Below are positions 1 through 7,182 of a DNA stretch of 34,950 nucleotides, one piece after another; position 1 is the first letter of the stretch, and each line of letters begins with the position of its first letter. A program made the position numbers and the translations under genes. This DNA comes from Acidobacteriota bacterium (GTDB taxonomy: Bacteria; Acidobacteriota; Aminicenantia; UBA2199): contig JALOLC010000004.1 of assembly GCA_025456175.1 (NCBI GenBank), positions 1 to 34,950 of the forward strand, read 5' to 3'. The notes below the pieces were generated by a model. The model searched no databases. It worked only from the letters and a program-made list of their open reading frames with translations, and was not told where the DNA came from.

Positions 1-65
1 TCCAGCTCACGGACGATCTGCCTGGGCGTCAGCTCGTCGCCCTTGCTGGTGACGGCGTCGGCCAT
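1..65 (-). CDS. hslU: HslU ATPase subunit, N-terminal fragment
   Basis: Only the first 21 codons are in the window; the gene runs off the left edge. The peptide begins MADAVTSKGDELTPRQIVRE, and its ELTPRQIVRELD stretch matches the conserved HslU/ClpY N-terminus, which precedes the AAA+ Walker A region (outside the window). HslU is the hexameric unfoldase that feeds substrates to the HslV peptidase. Its ATG shares one base with the hslV stop codon (TGATG), so the two are translationally coupled, as expected for hslVU. The identification rests on the short motif plus the hslV neighbour. Confidence 0.85.
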   Translation of the reverse strand, partial: MADAVTSKGDELTPRQIVREL

Positions 66-604
66 CAGCCGATCTCCTCGATGGTGAAATGGGCGTTGGT
101 ATAGATGCAGATGGCCGAGGCGATGGCCAGGGCCTTCTCGACAATGCTGCGGGCGTCCAGCTCAGTCTCGCGCACCAGGGCCAGGGCCGCGGCCTGGGCG
201 AAGGGGCCCCCGGAGCCGATGGCCAGCACGTTCTCGTCGGGCTCGATGATGTCGCCGGTGCCCGAGAGGATGTACATCTTCTCCTCATTGGCCACGATGA
301 GCATGGCTTCAAGGTGGCGCAGGACCTTGTCGGTGCGCCAGTCCTTGGAGAGCTCGACGGCGGCGCGCGAGATGTTGCCGTTGTACTCCTCCAGCTTGGC
401 CTCGAAGCGCTGGAAGAGCGAGAAGGCGTCGGAGGTCGCGCCGGCGAATCCGGCCAGGACCTTGTCGTTGTAGAGGCGGCGGATCTTTCTGGCCGTGTGC
501 TTCAGCACGGTGTTCTGGAAGGTCACCTGGCCGTCGGCGCCCAGGACCAGTTTGCCTCCCTGGCGGACGCAGAGCACCGTGGTGCCGTGGATTTTCTCTT
601 TCAT
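65..604 (-). CDS. hslV: HslV peptidase subunit of the HslUV protease
   Basis: This is the cytoplasmic proteasome-like threonine peptidase that forms a double hexameric ring and degrades proteins unfolded by HslU. The product is 179 residues, normal for the family. The mature N-terminus should be the TT pair of TTVLCVRQGGK at residues 8-9, after a 7-residue leader (MKEKIHG). Family landmarks are clear: RRLYNDKVLAGFAGATSDAF, ELSKDWRTDKVLRHLEA, IGSGGPFAQAAA and ICIYTNAHFTIEE at the C-terminus. The start was placed at 604 because upstream in-frame codons belong to the neighbouring gene. It is supported by a good promoter whose -10 box ends 6 nt before this ATG. There is no Shine-Dalgarno site, so the mRNA is probably leaderless. 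hslU follows with a 1-nt overlap. Confidence 0.95.
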   Translation of the reverse strand: MKEKIHGTTVLCVRQGGKLVLGADGQVTFQNTVLKHTARKIRRLYNDKVLAGFAGATSDAFSLFQRFEAKLEEYNGNISRAAVELSKDWRTDKVLRHLEAMLIVANEEKMYILSGTGDIIEPDENVLAIGSGGPFAQAAALALVRETELDARSIVEKALAIASAICIYTNAHFTIEEIG

Positions 605-610
605 GGGCCG

Positions 611-639
611 ATTGTAATTCTTTTGCCCGGCCAAGTCAA
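611..639 (-). promoter_or_regulatory. Sigma-70-type promoter of hslVU
   Basis: On the minus strand, TTGACT (639-634), a 17-bp spacer and TACAAT (616-611) form a near-consensus promoter. It lies in the 44-bp gap between the radical SAM gene and hslV. The -10 box ends 6 nt before the hslV ATG at 604, so the predicted transcript starts at or next to the A of the start codon. Confidence 0.75.
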
Positions 640-648
640 CGCGGGCCG

Positions 649-1623
649 CTAGCGCGTTGGCGGCGTAGCGGTCCACTCCCTGTAGAAGATCTGCCCGCCC
701 TCGATGACCGGCTGGATCCGCTTCTCCCGCTCCAGGATATCCAGGTAGCGGCGCAGTTCGTCCCGGCCCTTGGCGGTCAGGGCGACGAGGTCGTCCAGGG
801 TCAGCGGCCGCCGGCGGATGGTGTTCAACAGGCTGTTCTCGAAATTGGCGCTGAAGGCGGCGATATCCTCGCGGTTCCTGGCGCGCTGGATGATCTCCAC
901 CGGCAGCCCCGGCCACTGTCCGCGGATCCTCTCCAGCAGGGCGAAATCGGCCGCCTCGACACCCGGGTAGGCCGGAGGGCGGTCCAGGGAGTTCAGCTGG
1001 ACCTTGTCGGGGCGGATGCGTGCCAGGGCGGCCTGCAGGGCCGCCAGGTCGGCATCGCCGTCGTTGACCCCCTTGACGATGAACACCTCCAGCCAGATCT
1101 TCCCGGCATACTCCTTGCGGAAGGCTTCCAGGCCGGCGATGATGTCCTCCAGGTCCAAACCCGGGCAGGGTTGGTTGATGCGGGCGAAGCTTCCGGCCAA
1201 GGCCGCATCCAGAGAGGGCAGGACCACGTCGGCCCCCAGCAGATCGCGGCGGACATCCTGGCGAAAGAGCAGGGTGCCGTTGGTCAGCACCGCCAGCGGC
1301 GAAAGGGAAACCTTCTTAATCTCTGCGATGAACCAGCCCAGGTCGGAATTCAGCGTCGGCTCCCCGGAGCCGGAGAACGTGATGAAATCAAGGCGGGGGA
1401 TGGCCGGCAGCGCCGCCCTGAGCTCTTCGAGCAGCTCGAGCGGCGGGAAGAAGCGCCGGCGCTCCCGGGTCAGGTCGGTGGTGCGCCCGCACTCGCAGTA
1501 CAGGCAGTCCAGGCTGCAGGTCTTGTAGGGGATGATGTCCAGTCCCAGGGAGATGCCCAGGCGCCGCGAGGGCACGGGGCCGAAAACATGGCGGTTTTGA
1601 TGATGCGGAATGCTTGTTGTCAT
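649..1623 (-). CDS. Radical SAM protein, COG0731-like
   Basis: The 324-residue protein has the N-terminal signature GPVPSRRLGISLGLD followed by a CX3CX2C iron-sulfur motif (C36, C40, C43 in CSLDCLYC). Both are typical of the COG0731 family, which shares the TYW1/MoaA-like fold. FSGSGEPTLN at about residues 103-112 is the SAM-binding GE motif. The last ~70 residues, after a linker, look like a winged helix (LTLDDLVALTAKGRDELRRY). The substrate is unknown; the family is often annotated only as 'Fe-S oxidoreductase'. It is transcribed toward hslV with a 44-bp gap, but hslV has its own promoter, so an operon link is unproven. The start ATG is preceded by a weak AAGG close to the codon. Confidence 0.85.
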   Translation of the reverse strand: MTTSIPHHQNRHVFGPVPSRRLGISLGLDIIPYKTCSLDCLYCECGRTTDLTRERRRFFPPLELLEELRAALPAIPRLDFITFSGSGEPTLNSDLGWFIAEIKKVSLSPLAVLTNGTLLFRQDVRRDLLGADVVLPSLDAALAGSFARINQPCPGLDLEDIIAGLEAFRKEYAGKIWLEVFIVKGVNDGDADLAALQAALARIRPDKVQLNSLDRPPAYPGVEAADFALLERIRGQWPGLPVEIIQRARNREDIAAFSANFENSLLNTIRRRPLTLDDLVALTAKGRDELRRYLDILEREKRIQPVIEGGQIFYREWTATPPTR

Positions 1624-1639
1624 GGCCTTCTATTTGAAG

Positions 1640-1729
1640 GGGCGGGCTTTAAACCCGCCCGTACATGAAGACACGAAGAATTTAAACCCGCCCGTACATG
1701 AAGACACGAAGAATTGATACCCGCCCCTG
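1640..1729. repeat. 33-bp tandem repeat with GC-rich palindrome
   Basis: Two perfect head-to-tail copies of a 33-bp unit occupy 1648-1680 and 1681-1713. A degenerate third start follows at 1714-1729 (TTGATACCCGCCCCTG). Each unit holds AAACCCGCCCGTACATG and then GAAGACACGAAGAA. The first copy forms a palindrome with the preceding bases: GGGCGGG (1640-1646) and CCCGCCC (1654-1660) around CTTTAAA. It fills the gap between the rlmI stop and the radical SAM start. It resembles REP-like intergenic elements, but the family was not identified. Confidence 0.85.
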
Positions 1730-1754
1730 CAAAAAAATAAAATTTATTCATTTT

Positions 1755-2945
1755 CTAATAAACATAAAACAGCGCGCATTTTAGGTACTCCGATTGATAG
1801 AGGGGCAGCAATACGGCGTGGTCGTAGGGCTGGCCGCGCATTTCAATGAGCTTGATGCGGCGGCCGGCGTCGCGGGCGGCATCGTCGATGACGGCGACAA
1901 ACTCATCCCGGGGCAGGAAATGCGAGCACGAACAGCTGATCAGGTACCCGCCCGGGCGGATCAGCTTGAGCGCCCGCAGGTTGATCTCCTTGTAGCCGCG
2001 CCGGGCCTCCTTCAGCTTGGCGCGCGACTTGACGAACGCCGGCGGGTCGAGGATGACGATGTCCTTGCCCATGCCCGACTTGCTCATCTCCTTGAGCTTC
2101 TGGATGGCGTCGCCCTGGACAAAGGAGAGGCGGTCGGCGGCAAAGCCGTTCAAGGCGGCGTTCGCGCGGGCCTGGTTCAGGTAGTCGCCCGAGATCTCGA
2201 GGAACTCGACCTGGCGGGCCCCGAAGCGGCAGGCATGCAGCCCCCAGGCCCCGGCGTAGGCAAAGGCGTCCAGGACCTCCTTGCCATCGGAGATTGCCGA
2301 CAATAAAAGATAATTGTCGCGCTGGTCGAGGAAGAACCCGGTCTTCTGGCTCTTGAGAAAATCGACCTTGAATTTCAAGGCGTTGATCTCGATGTCCTTC
2401 TCCGCGGAACGTCCGGGCGTTATCACGCGGTTGATGAGCGGCAGCCCCTCCTTTTCGCGCGCCAGGGCCAGCGATTTTTCGATGCAGACGGCGCCGGGGT
2501 GAACCTCCGCCACCAAGGCGAAGATGTCCTCCTTGAAATTCTCCATGCCCGCGGTGGTGATTTGCACGATGAAATAGTCATCGAAGCGGTCGATGACCAG
2601 CCCGGGCAGGAAGTCGGCCTCGCCGTAGACCATGCGGTAATAGGAGTTCTGCGGCCGCATTGCCCGGCGCTGGCCGTCGGCCTCGCGAATGCGGCGGCGC
2701 AGGAATTCGCGGTCGATCACAACGTCGGGGTCGTAGCTCAGCACGCGGAAGGCGATGGTTGAGAGGGGATTGACATAGCCCGTGGCCACAACCATCCCGC
2801 CGGAGGAGCAGAGCCTGCAGACTTCGCCGGGCGCAAAATCCTCAAACGGGCCGCGAATCTCGTTGTCATAAGCCCAGAATTCACCCTGCAGAATGCGCTT
2901 CTCCTCGTGGGGCTTCAGGAACAGCTGTTTGTACTCCACGGCCAT
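1755..2945 (-). CDS. rlmI: Class I rRNA large-subunit methyltransferase, RlmI family
   Basis: The 396-residue protein is predicted to methylate a 23S rRNA cytosine (m5C1962 in E. coli RlmI) using SAM. The N-terminal ~80 residues match the PUA-like RNA-binding domain (LKPHEEKRILQGEFWAYDNE). A middle EEHUD-like part is followed by a Rossmann methyltransferase. Motifs seen: GFFLDQRDNYLLL, VLDAFAYAGAWGLHA (SAM site), the catalytic-loop motif ILDPPAFVKS, and SCSCSHF with the conserved cysteines. Length matches E. coli RlmI (396). The start follows a TATAAT box by only 6 nt with no Shine-Dalgarno, suggesting leaderless translation. It stands alone: upstream the next gene is divergent, and downstream lies the 33-bp repeat. 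The exact target base is inferred from family only. Confidence 0.88.
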   Translation of the reverse strand: MAVEYKQLFLKPHEEKRILQGEFWAYDNEIRGPFEDFAPGEVCRLCSSGGMVVATGYVNPLSTIAFRVLSYDPDVVIDREFLRRRIREADGQRRAMRPQNSYYRMVYGEADFLPGLVIDRFDDYFIVQITTAGMENFKEDIFALVAEVHPGAVCIEKSLALAREKEGLPLINRVITPGRSAEKDIEINALKFKVDFLKSQKTGFFLDQRDNYLLLSAISDGKEVLDAFAYAGAWGLHACRFGARQVEFLEISGDYLNQARANAALNGFAADRLSFVQGDAIQKLKEMSKSGMGKDIVILDPPAFVKSRAKLKEARRGYKEINLRALKLIRPGGYLISCSCSHFLPRDEFVAVIDDAARDAGRRIKLIEMRGQPYDHAVLLPLYQSEYLKCALFYVY

Positions 2946-2951
2946 GCGCCC

Positions 2952-2980
2952 ATTATATGCGATTTTGCCGCATTTGCCAA
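2952..2980 (-). promoter_or_regulatory. Promoter of the rlmI-like gene
   Basis: On the minus strand, TTGGCA (2980-2975), a 17-bp spacer and TATAAT (2957-2952) are followed by GGGCGC and then the ATG at 2945. Spacing implies a leaderless transcript. Confidence 0.75.
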
Positions 2981-2993
2981 AACGGCTCGCGAA

Positions 2994-3022
2994 TTGACAA
3001 CAAGGCGCGTTTACGCTAAAAT
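2994..3022 (+). promoter_or_regulatory. Promoter of the secreted protein gene
   Basis: TTGACA (2994-2999), a 17-bp spacer and TAAAAT (3017-3022) make a strong sigma-70-type promoter, divergent from the rlmI promoter. The predicted leader is close to 90 nt and ends in a good Shine-Dalgarno site (GGAGGA, 3105-3110). Confidence 0.75.
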
Positions 3023-3116
3023 TCCCGTGGAGACATATCCAGGCCGCGGTTTTAAAGAAGTTTCCTTATCAAAAAACTAGGTTTCGCCTCGCGATATGAG
3101 GCACGGAGGAAACCGC

Positions 3117-4721
3117 ATGAAATTGAACAACAGAATCATGGCTGCGTCGTTCGCTTTGATCGTGCTGACTTCAGCAGGCCTTTTCGGCCAACTTGATCTC
3201 TACAAAGTCCCCAAGCTGACCCCGGTCAGCGGCGACCGCAACGCCTCCATCGCCGCCAACAACCTCGGCGACATCATGGTCGTCTACACCACCACCACGG
3301 CCGGCGCCACGTTTACCTTCCGCGCCCATGGCGGTACGACCTGGACCGCGCCCAAGGCCATTCCCTCCCAGAATTACAGCGATTACATCAGGTCGGTGCT
3401 GTATTGGACCGACGTGACCCCCACCGCCGACAACTCGTTCCACGCCATCTGGGCGGTCGACTCCCACCTCAGCGAGGGCTATGGCCTGTACTATGCCGCC
3501 TTCAACCCGACCAGCAGCCAGTGGACGGCTCCGGTGCAGCTGCTCACCGGCCGCATCGGCGAGCCCAAGCTCATCACCAACCAGCTCACCGACGAACTGA
3601 TCCTGATCTGGGACTGGTACCTGGAGAGCGGCGCCACCAAGAACAAGGACGTCTTCATCAAGGTGCGCAAAAGCGGCGGCTGGCAGCCCGAGGTCAACAT
3701 CAGCCAGCTGGTGACCGATTCATCGGACGTCTTCGACGCCCCCCACGGCCAGCTGGCCGAGACCAACACCGCGGTCGCCGTCGACGAGAGCGACGGCTAC
3801 ATCTACCTGGCCTACAAGGAAGACCAGTACGTCCAGGAGCTCGACGACGCGGGCAAGGAGCCGTGGGAGCTGCGCATCCACGTCGTCCTGCTCGATCCCA
3901 GCTACAAAATGGTCTGGAACGAGCAGGTGACCGCGAACTATACCGGCTTCCATTTCCTGCCCTCCATCGCCGCCCTCAACGGCAAGGCCATCGTCATGCT
4001 CGCCTGGCCGCAGGAGGTTTCCTATAACTACATCATTTTTACCCGCGAGGGGCAGAAGCTGACCTACGACTCCCACGTCCTCGAGGACAACGTTATGGCG
4101 CGGGTTCCCACCATCGTCAACCGCTGGTATGCCTGGCACAACAAGATCCACGCCCACGGCGACGAGATCGTCGCCACCTACACCGACGACGCCCTGTACA
4201 CGACCATGAGGCTCATGAAGAACTGGCTCTGGAAGAGTGGGCCCATCGACCTCAGCCGCGGCGAGCGCGAATTCTATTACCCCTTCGATTCCTATGCCGA
4301 CCCCAAGATCGGCATCCTGACCGCTTTCCACAATTTCCATGAGGCGAGCGACGATGATGCCAGGGAAGAGCTGGCCGAGATCTGCGTCACCATCTACCAC
4401 TATCCCAAGGCCGTCGTGCACGCGGCGACCAACATCACGATCGCGCCGCAGGTCGAGCGCAGCTTCTTCCAGAATATCCTGCTCAACAAGGTCGGCTGGC
4501 AGAACCATCAGCTGAACATCAACCGCGGCGTGACGGTGAGCACGTGGCGCGTCTACCGCAAGCTGAAGACCGAGGCGGTCTCGAGCTACGTGCGCATCGG
4601 CGAGACGGACGGCGCCACCTACTTCTTGGTCGACCCCAAGAGCGTTCCGGCGGTGAATCCCTATGACTATTTCGTCACCGGCGTCGACGCCAGCGGCAAC
4701 GAGAGCCCGCTGCCGAAATAG
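3117..4721 (+). CDS. Secreted protein, beta-propeller-like with C-terminal FnIII-like domain
   Basis: No named family was recognised. The start at 3117 was chosen because GGAGGA sits 6 nt upstream; an in-frame ATG at 3096 lacks this. The 534-residue product begins with a signal peptide (MKLNNRIMAASFALIVLTSA, cleavage probably near GLFGQ). The body carries repeated strand patterns such as ASIAANNLGDIMVVYTT, FHAIWAVDS, KLITNQLTDELILIWDW and GYIYLAYKEDQ, resembling the blades of sialidase/BNR-type propellers. The last ~75 residues (STWRVYRKL to YFVTGVDASGNESP) read as a fibronectin-III-like domain common in exported bacterial proteins. It has its own strong promoter and no operon partner. An extracytoplasmic binding or hydrolytic role is possible, but no catalytic motif is evident. 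Confidence 0.75.
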   Translation: MKLNNRIMAASFALIVLTSAGLFGQLDLYKVPKLTPVSGDRNASIAANNLGDIMVVYTTTTAGATFTFRAHGGTTWTAPKAIPSQNYSDYIRSVLYWTDVTPTADNSFHAIWAVDSHLSEGYGLYYAAFNPTSSQWTAPVQLLTGRIGEPKLITNQLTDELILIWDWYLESGATKNKDVFIKVRKSGGWQPEVNISQLVTDSSDVFDAPHGQLAETNTAVAVDESDGYIYLAYKEDQYVQELDDAGKEPWELRIHVVLLDPSYKMVWNEQVTANYTGFHFLPSIAALNGKAIVMLAWPQEVSYNYIIFTREGQKLTYDSHVLEDNVMARVPTIVNRWYAWHNKIHAHGDEIVATYTDDALYTTMRLMKNWLWKSGPIDLSRGEREFYYPFDSYADPKIGILTAFHNFHEASDDDAREELAEICVTIYHYPKAVVHAATNITIAPQVERSFFQNILLNKVGWQNHQLNINRGVTVSTWRVYRKLKTEAVSSYVRIGETDGATYFLVDPKSVPAVNPYDYFVTGVDASGNESPLPK

Positions 4722-4734
4722 CCGCTTTCCCCGT

Positions 4735-4763
4735 TTGACACCTCCGGGGTTGGATGCTATAAT
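4735..4763 (+). promoter_or_regulatory. Consensus promoter of tRNA-Asn
   Basis: TTGACA (4735-4740), exactly 17 bp, then TATAAT (4758-4763): a perfect sigma-70 consensus. The predicted start is around 4770, just before the mature tRNA 5' end. Confidence 0.88.
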
Positions 4764-4774
4764 TAGACTTGGGT

Positions 4775-4850
4775 TCCTCAGTAGCTCAATCGGCAGAGCG
4801 GATGGCTGTTAACCATTAGGTTGGGGGTTCAAGTCCCTCCTGAGGAGCCA
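4775..4850 (+). tRNA. tRNA-Asn (GTT)
   Basis: This is a complete cloverleaf of 76 nt with encoded CCA. The acceptor stem TCCTCAG (4775-4781) pairs perfectly with CTGAGGA (4840-4846), followed by discriminator G and CCA (4848-4850). The anticodon loop CTGTTAA (4806-4812) carries GTT at 4808-4810. The T-arm GGGGGTTCAAGTCCCTC is standard. A run of six T (4851-4856) follows immediately and probably ends transcription. Confidence 0.96.
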
Positions 4851-4975
4851 TTTTTTCATCGATAATCCTTCGCAATCCAAAAGAAGTAATCACGGTATAG
4901 TAATCTCTCCGCATCCATGAATGAACACGCGTATATCTTACCTAGTATTGACTGTCAGACCGCTCGTTGTCGTTC

Positions 4976-5368
4976 TTAGCCGGCTTTTTTATGATCATGT
5001 CTTAAAAAAAACTTGTAGGTCTCCACGAAAGCTTCTGCCTGGATAATCAAGGGCCTCGTTTCGGCCAGGTAGTTCCCTTCCCCTATGACCTCCCGCCATT
5101 TCATTATATCCAGGAGTTTTTTGCTCAGTTTTTCGCATAACCTGGCAGCGGCGGCACTTTCGTTTATCAGGCTCGCATAGGACAGCTTTTCACGCCCATT
5201 TCTTTTATTCCGCTCCCGTTTTTTAAAGTATTCAAAAAACTTCTTAAGCTTGCAGGTCTGCTCCATGAGCTCCCGCTCCTGGAGCTCGCCTTCAGTCAAC
5301 AGCGCCCGGCGCTCTGAATACTTTGCATTTATCGGCGTTCTGTCTGCCTTGCTTTTTTTGTTTTTCAT
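4976..5368 (-). CDS. Hypothetical lysine-rich protein
   Basis: The family was not recognised. The start at 5368 (MKNKKSKADRTPINAKYSER) is preferred over an in-frame ATG at 5416 because GGAG lies 5 nt upstream of it. The 130-residue product is basic and mostly helical: a charged coiled-coil-like stretch (LTEGELQERELMEQTCKLKK) is followed by basic and amphipathic helices ending FFLRHDHKKAG. It has no signal peptide or membrane segment. The gene and its flanks are clearly AT-richer than the neighbours, and it sits alone between tRNA-Asn and the znu operon, suggesting acquisition or weak selection. No integrase or duplicated tRNA end was found. Confidence 0.6.
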   Translation of the reverse strand: MKNKKSKADRTPINAKYSERRALLTEGELQERELMEQTCKLKKFFEYFKKRERNKRNGREKLSYASLINESAAAARLCEKLSKKLLDIMKWREVIGEGNYLAETRPLIIQAEAFVETYKFFLRHDHKKAG

Positions 5369-5574
5369 GTTCACTCCAGGTGCACACGACCAGGGAATCA
5401 GTTCATTCTCTACCATTTAGACGGTTAGCCCATGCCTTTAGTTCCATGTGAAGTTGCTTTTTATGTATGCACATCGGGATCGGATGACAGACCCTTGCCA
5501 GGGCCGGAATCGGCGGTGGAAACGAACGTGAGCCGTTCTGCTGACCAAGGCAATTCGGCTGGCCTCGCGAGCGA

Positions 5575-6435
5575 TTATCTCACAGGCCGCTGCGCTTTCT
5601 TTTCCTTGCTGCAGGCGGGATGCCGGGCAAACCGCTGGCGCAGCGCGACGCCGATGAAGATCAGGGAGAACAGGGCGCTGCCGGTGAGGACGATCACGGC
5701 GCCGGTGGGCAGGTCCAGGAAATAGGAGAGCAGCACGCCCGCCAGCATGGTGAACTCGGCCAGCAGCACCGTCCACCAGGCCAGCGCCCTGAAGGAGCGG
5801 CTGAACAGGCGGGCGGTCGAGACGGGCGTGATCAGGAGGGCGCTGACCAGGATGACGCCCAGGATGCGGATGCCCAGCACCAGCGCGCAGGCCAGGACGA
5901 TGTACAGGAGAAGCTCGTAAAAATCGGGATTGATGCCGGCCATGCAGGCCATCTCGCGGTCCAGGGCCAGCAGCGTCAGCTTGCGCTTGTTCACCGCGAT
6001 GAAGGCCAGGATGGCGGCGGCCAGGGCCGTGATCAGGGCCAGGTCCTGGAGACGGATGGCCAGGATGTTGCCGAACAGGTAGCCGATCAGCTCGGGCTGG
6101 TAGCCCGGGCGCAGGCTGATCAGCACCACCCCCAGCGCCATGCCGCTGGTGAACAGGATGCCGATGATGGCGTCGCTGGACAGGGGACTCTTTTTCTCGA
6201 GCCAGTAGACCATGGCCGCCAGCACCATGCTGAAGGCCAGGGCCGACAGGAGCGGGCTGAAGCGTGTCAGCAGCCCGATGGCGGCGCCGGCCAGGGCGGC
6301 GTGGGCGATGCCGTCGCTGAAAAAGGCCATGCGGCGCAGGGTGACGAAGATGCCCAGGTAGGAAAGGAGGACGCCCAGGACCAGGCCGGCCAGCAGAGCC
6401 CGCTGCATGAAGGGCAGCTGCAGCAGCTCAGCCAT
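5575..6435 (-). CDS. znuB: Zinc/manganese-type ABC transporter permease (ZnuB family)
   Basis: This is the membrane subunit of an ABC-3 family metal importer, 286 residues from the chosen start. It has about eight hydrophobic helices. Landmarks are FSDGIAHAALAGAAIG near the N-terminus, YLFGNILAI in the middle and GIRILGVILVSALLITPVSTARL in the C-terminal half, all characteristic of ZnuB/MntB/TroC permeases. The start at 6435 (MAELLQLPFMQRALLAGLV) overlaps the end of znuC by 8 nt (ATGGCTGA). Upstream in-frame codons add only a polar tail that would lie inside znuC. It is last in the order znuA-znuC-znuB. Metal specificity (Zn or Mn) cannot be fixed from the permease alone. Confidence 0.9.
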   Translation of the reverse strand: MAELLQLPFMQRALLAGLVLGVLLSYLGIFVTLRRMAFFSDGIAHAALAGAAIGLLTRFSPLLSALAFSMVLAAMVYWLEKKSPLSSDAIIGILFTSGMALGVVLISLRPGYQPELIGYLFGNILAIRLQDLALITALAAAILAFIAVNKRKLTLLALDREMACMAGINPDFYELLLYIVLACALVLGIRILGVILVSALLITPVSTARLFSRSFRALAWWTVLLAEFTMLAGVLLSYFLDLPTGAVIVLTGSALFSLIFIGVALRQRFARHPACSKEKKAQRPVR

Positions 6436-7180
6436 GGCGTTCCCCGTGCCCGGCGCCGGGGCGCTGCGGGACGGCTTCATGGCCGTGGGCCTTGAAGTCG
6501 GCATTCTCGCCGTAGAGCTTGCGCAGGACCTCGGCGGTCAGGGCGCTGCGCGTCTCGCCGTGGGAGACCAGGTCGCGGTTCAGGCAGATGATGCGGTCGG
6601 TGAACTTGTAGACCATGCTGATCTCGTGGGAGACCATCAAGACGGTCACGCCGTGCTCGCGGTTCAAGCGCTGGATGGTGGAATAGAAATCGCCCTGCCC
6701 CTCGATGTCGATGCCGCTGGTGGCCTCGTCGAGAAAGAGGATGCGCGGGCGGTGCAGCAGGGCATGGGCCAGCAGGACGCGCTGCAATTGGCCTCCGGAC
6801 AGCTCGCCGATCAGCTTGCCCTTGAATTCGCCCATGCCGACCTCGTCGAGGGCGCCGTGCACCGGAAGCTTTTCCGGGGTGCGGCAGGTCAGGTTGATGA
6901 ACTCCTCGACGGTCAGCGGGAACGAGGGGTCGAAGGCGAAGCGCTGCGGCACGTAGCCGACCTGCGGCAGAACCTGGCGCACCGGCCTGGCGAAGAGGCG
7001 GATCTCGCCCTCGTAGGGGACGAGGCCGAGGATCGCCTTCAGCAGGGTGGTCTTGCCCGAGCCGTTCGGGCCGATCACGGCGATGATCGCTTCCTTCTCG
7101 ATCGTGAAGCTGACGTTCTCCAGCGCCGGGATGCCGGCGAAACGCACGCTCAGGCCCTTCACCTCAAGCAGCGGATCCAT
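6428..7180 (-). CDS. znuC: Metal ABC transporter ATP-binding protein (ZnuC family)
   Basis: This is the cytoplasmic ATPase of the importer, 250 residues. It has Walker A GPNGSGKTT (residues 37-45), Q-loop region VGYVPQRFAFD, ABC signature LSGGQLQRVLLA, Walker B ILFLDEATSGID and the H-loop MVSHEISMV. The VPQR and FPLTVEEF segments are typical of the zinc/manganese (MZT) subfamily. The C-terminal tail contains scattered histidines (HGHEAVPQRPGAGHGERHG), reminiscent of the His-rich tails of some ZnuC proteins. The ATG lies 2 nt after the znuA stop and the stop overlaps znuB, so the three subunits are translated in coupled fashion. Confidence 0.92.
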   Translation of the reverse strand: MDPLLEVKGLSVRFAGIPALENVSFTIEKEAIIAVIGPNGSGKTTLLKAILGLVPYEGEIRLFARPVRQVLPQVGYVPQRFAFDPSFPLTVEEFINLTCRTPEKLPVHGALDEVGMGEFKGKLIGELSGGQLQRVLLAHALLHRPRILFLDEATSGIDIEGQGDFYSTIQRLNREHGVTVLMVSHEISMVYKFTDRIICLNRDLVSHGETRSALTAEVLRKLYGENADFKAHGHEAVPQRPGAGHGERHG

Positions 7181-7182
7181 GG

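Noticed and set aside
1648-1713. Tandem 33-bp units as a CRISPR fragment
   Set aside because: The copies are head-to-tail with no spacer, and no cas genes are present.
4775-5600. Integrated element with attachment repeat at tRNA-Asn
   Set aside because: No second copy of the tRNA 3' end and no integrase-like gene were found.
5432-5725. Plus-strand frame of 97 codons overlapping the znuB end
   Set aside because: No ribosome site, no recognisable motif, and it overlaps a well-supported gene on the other strand.
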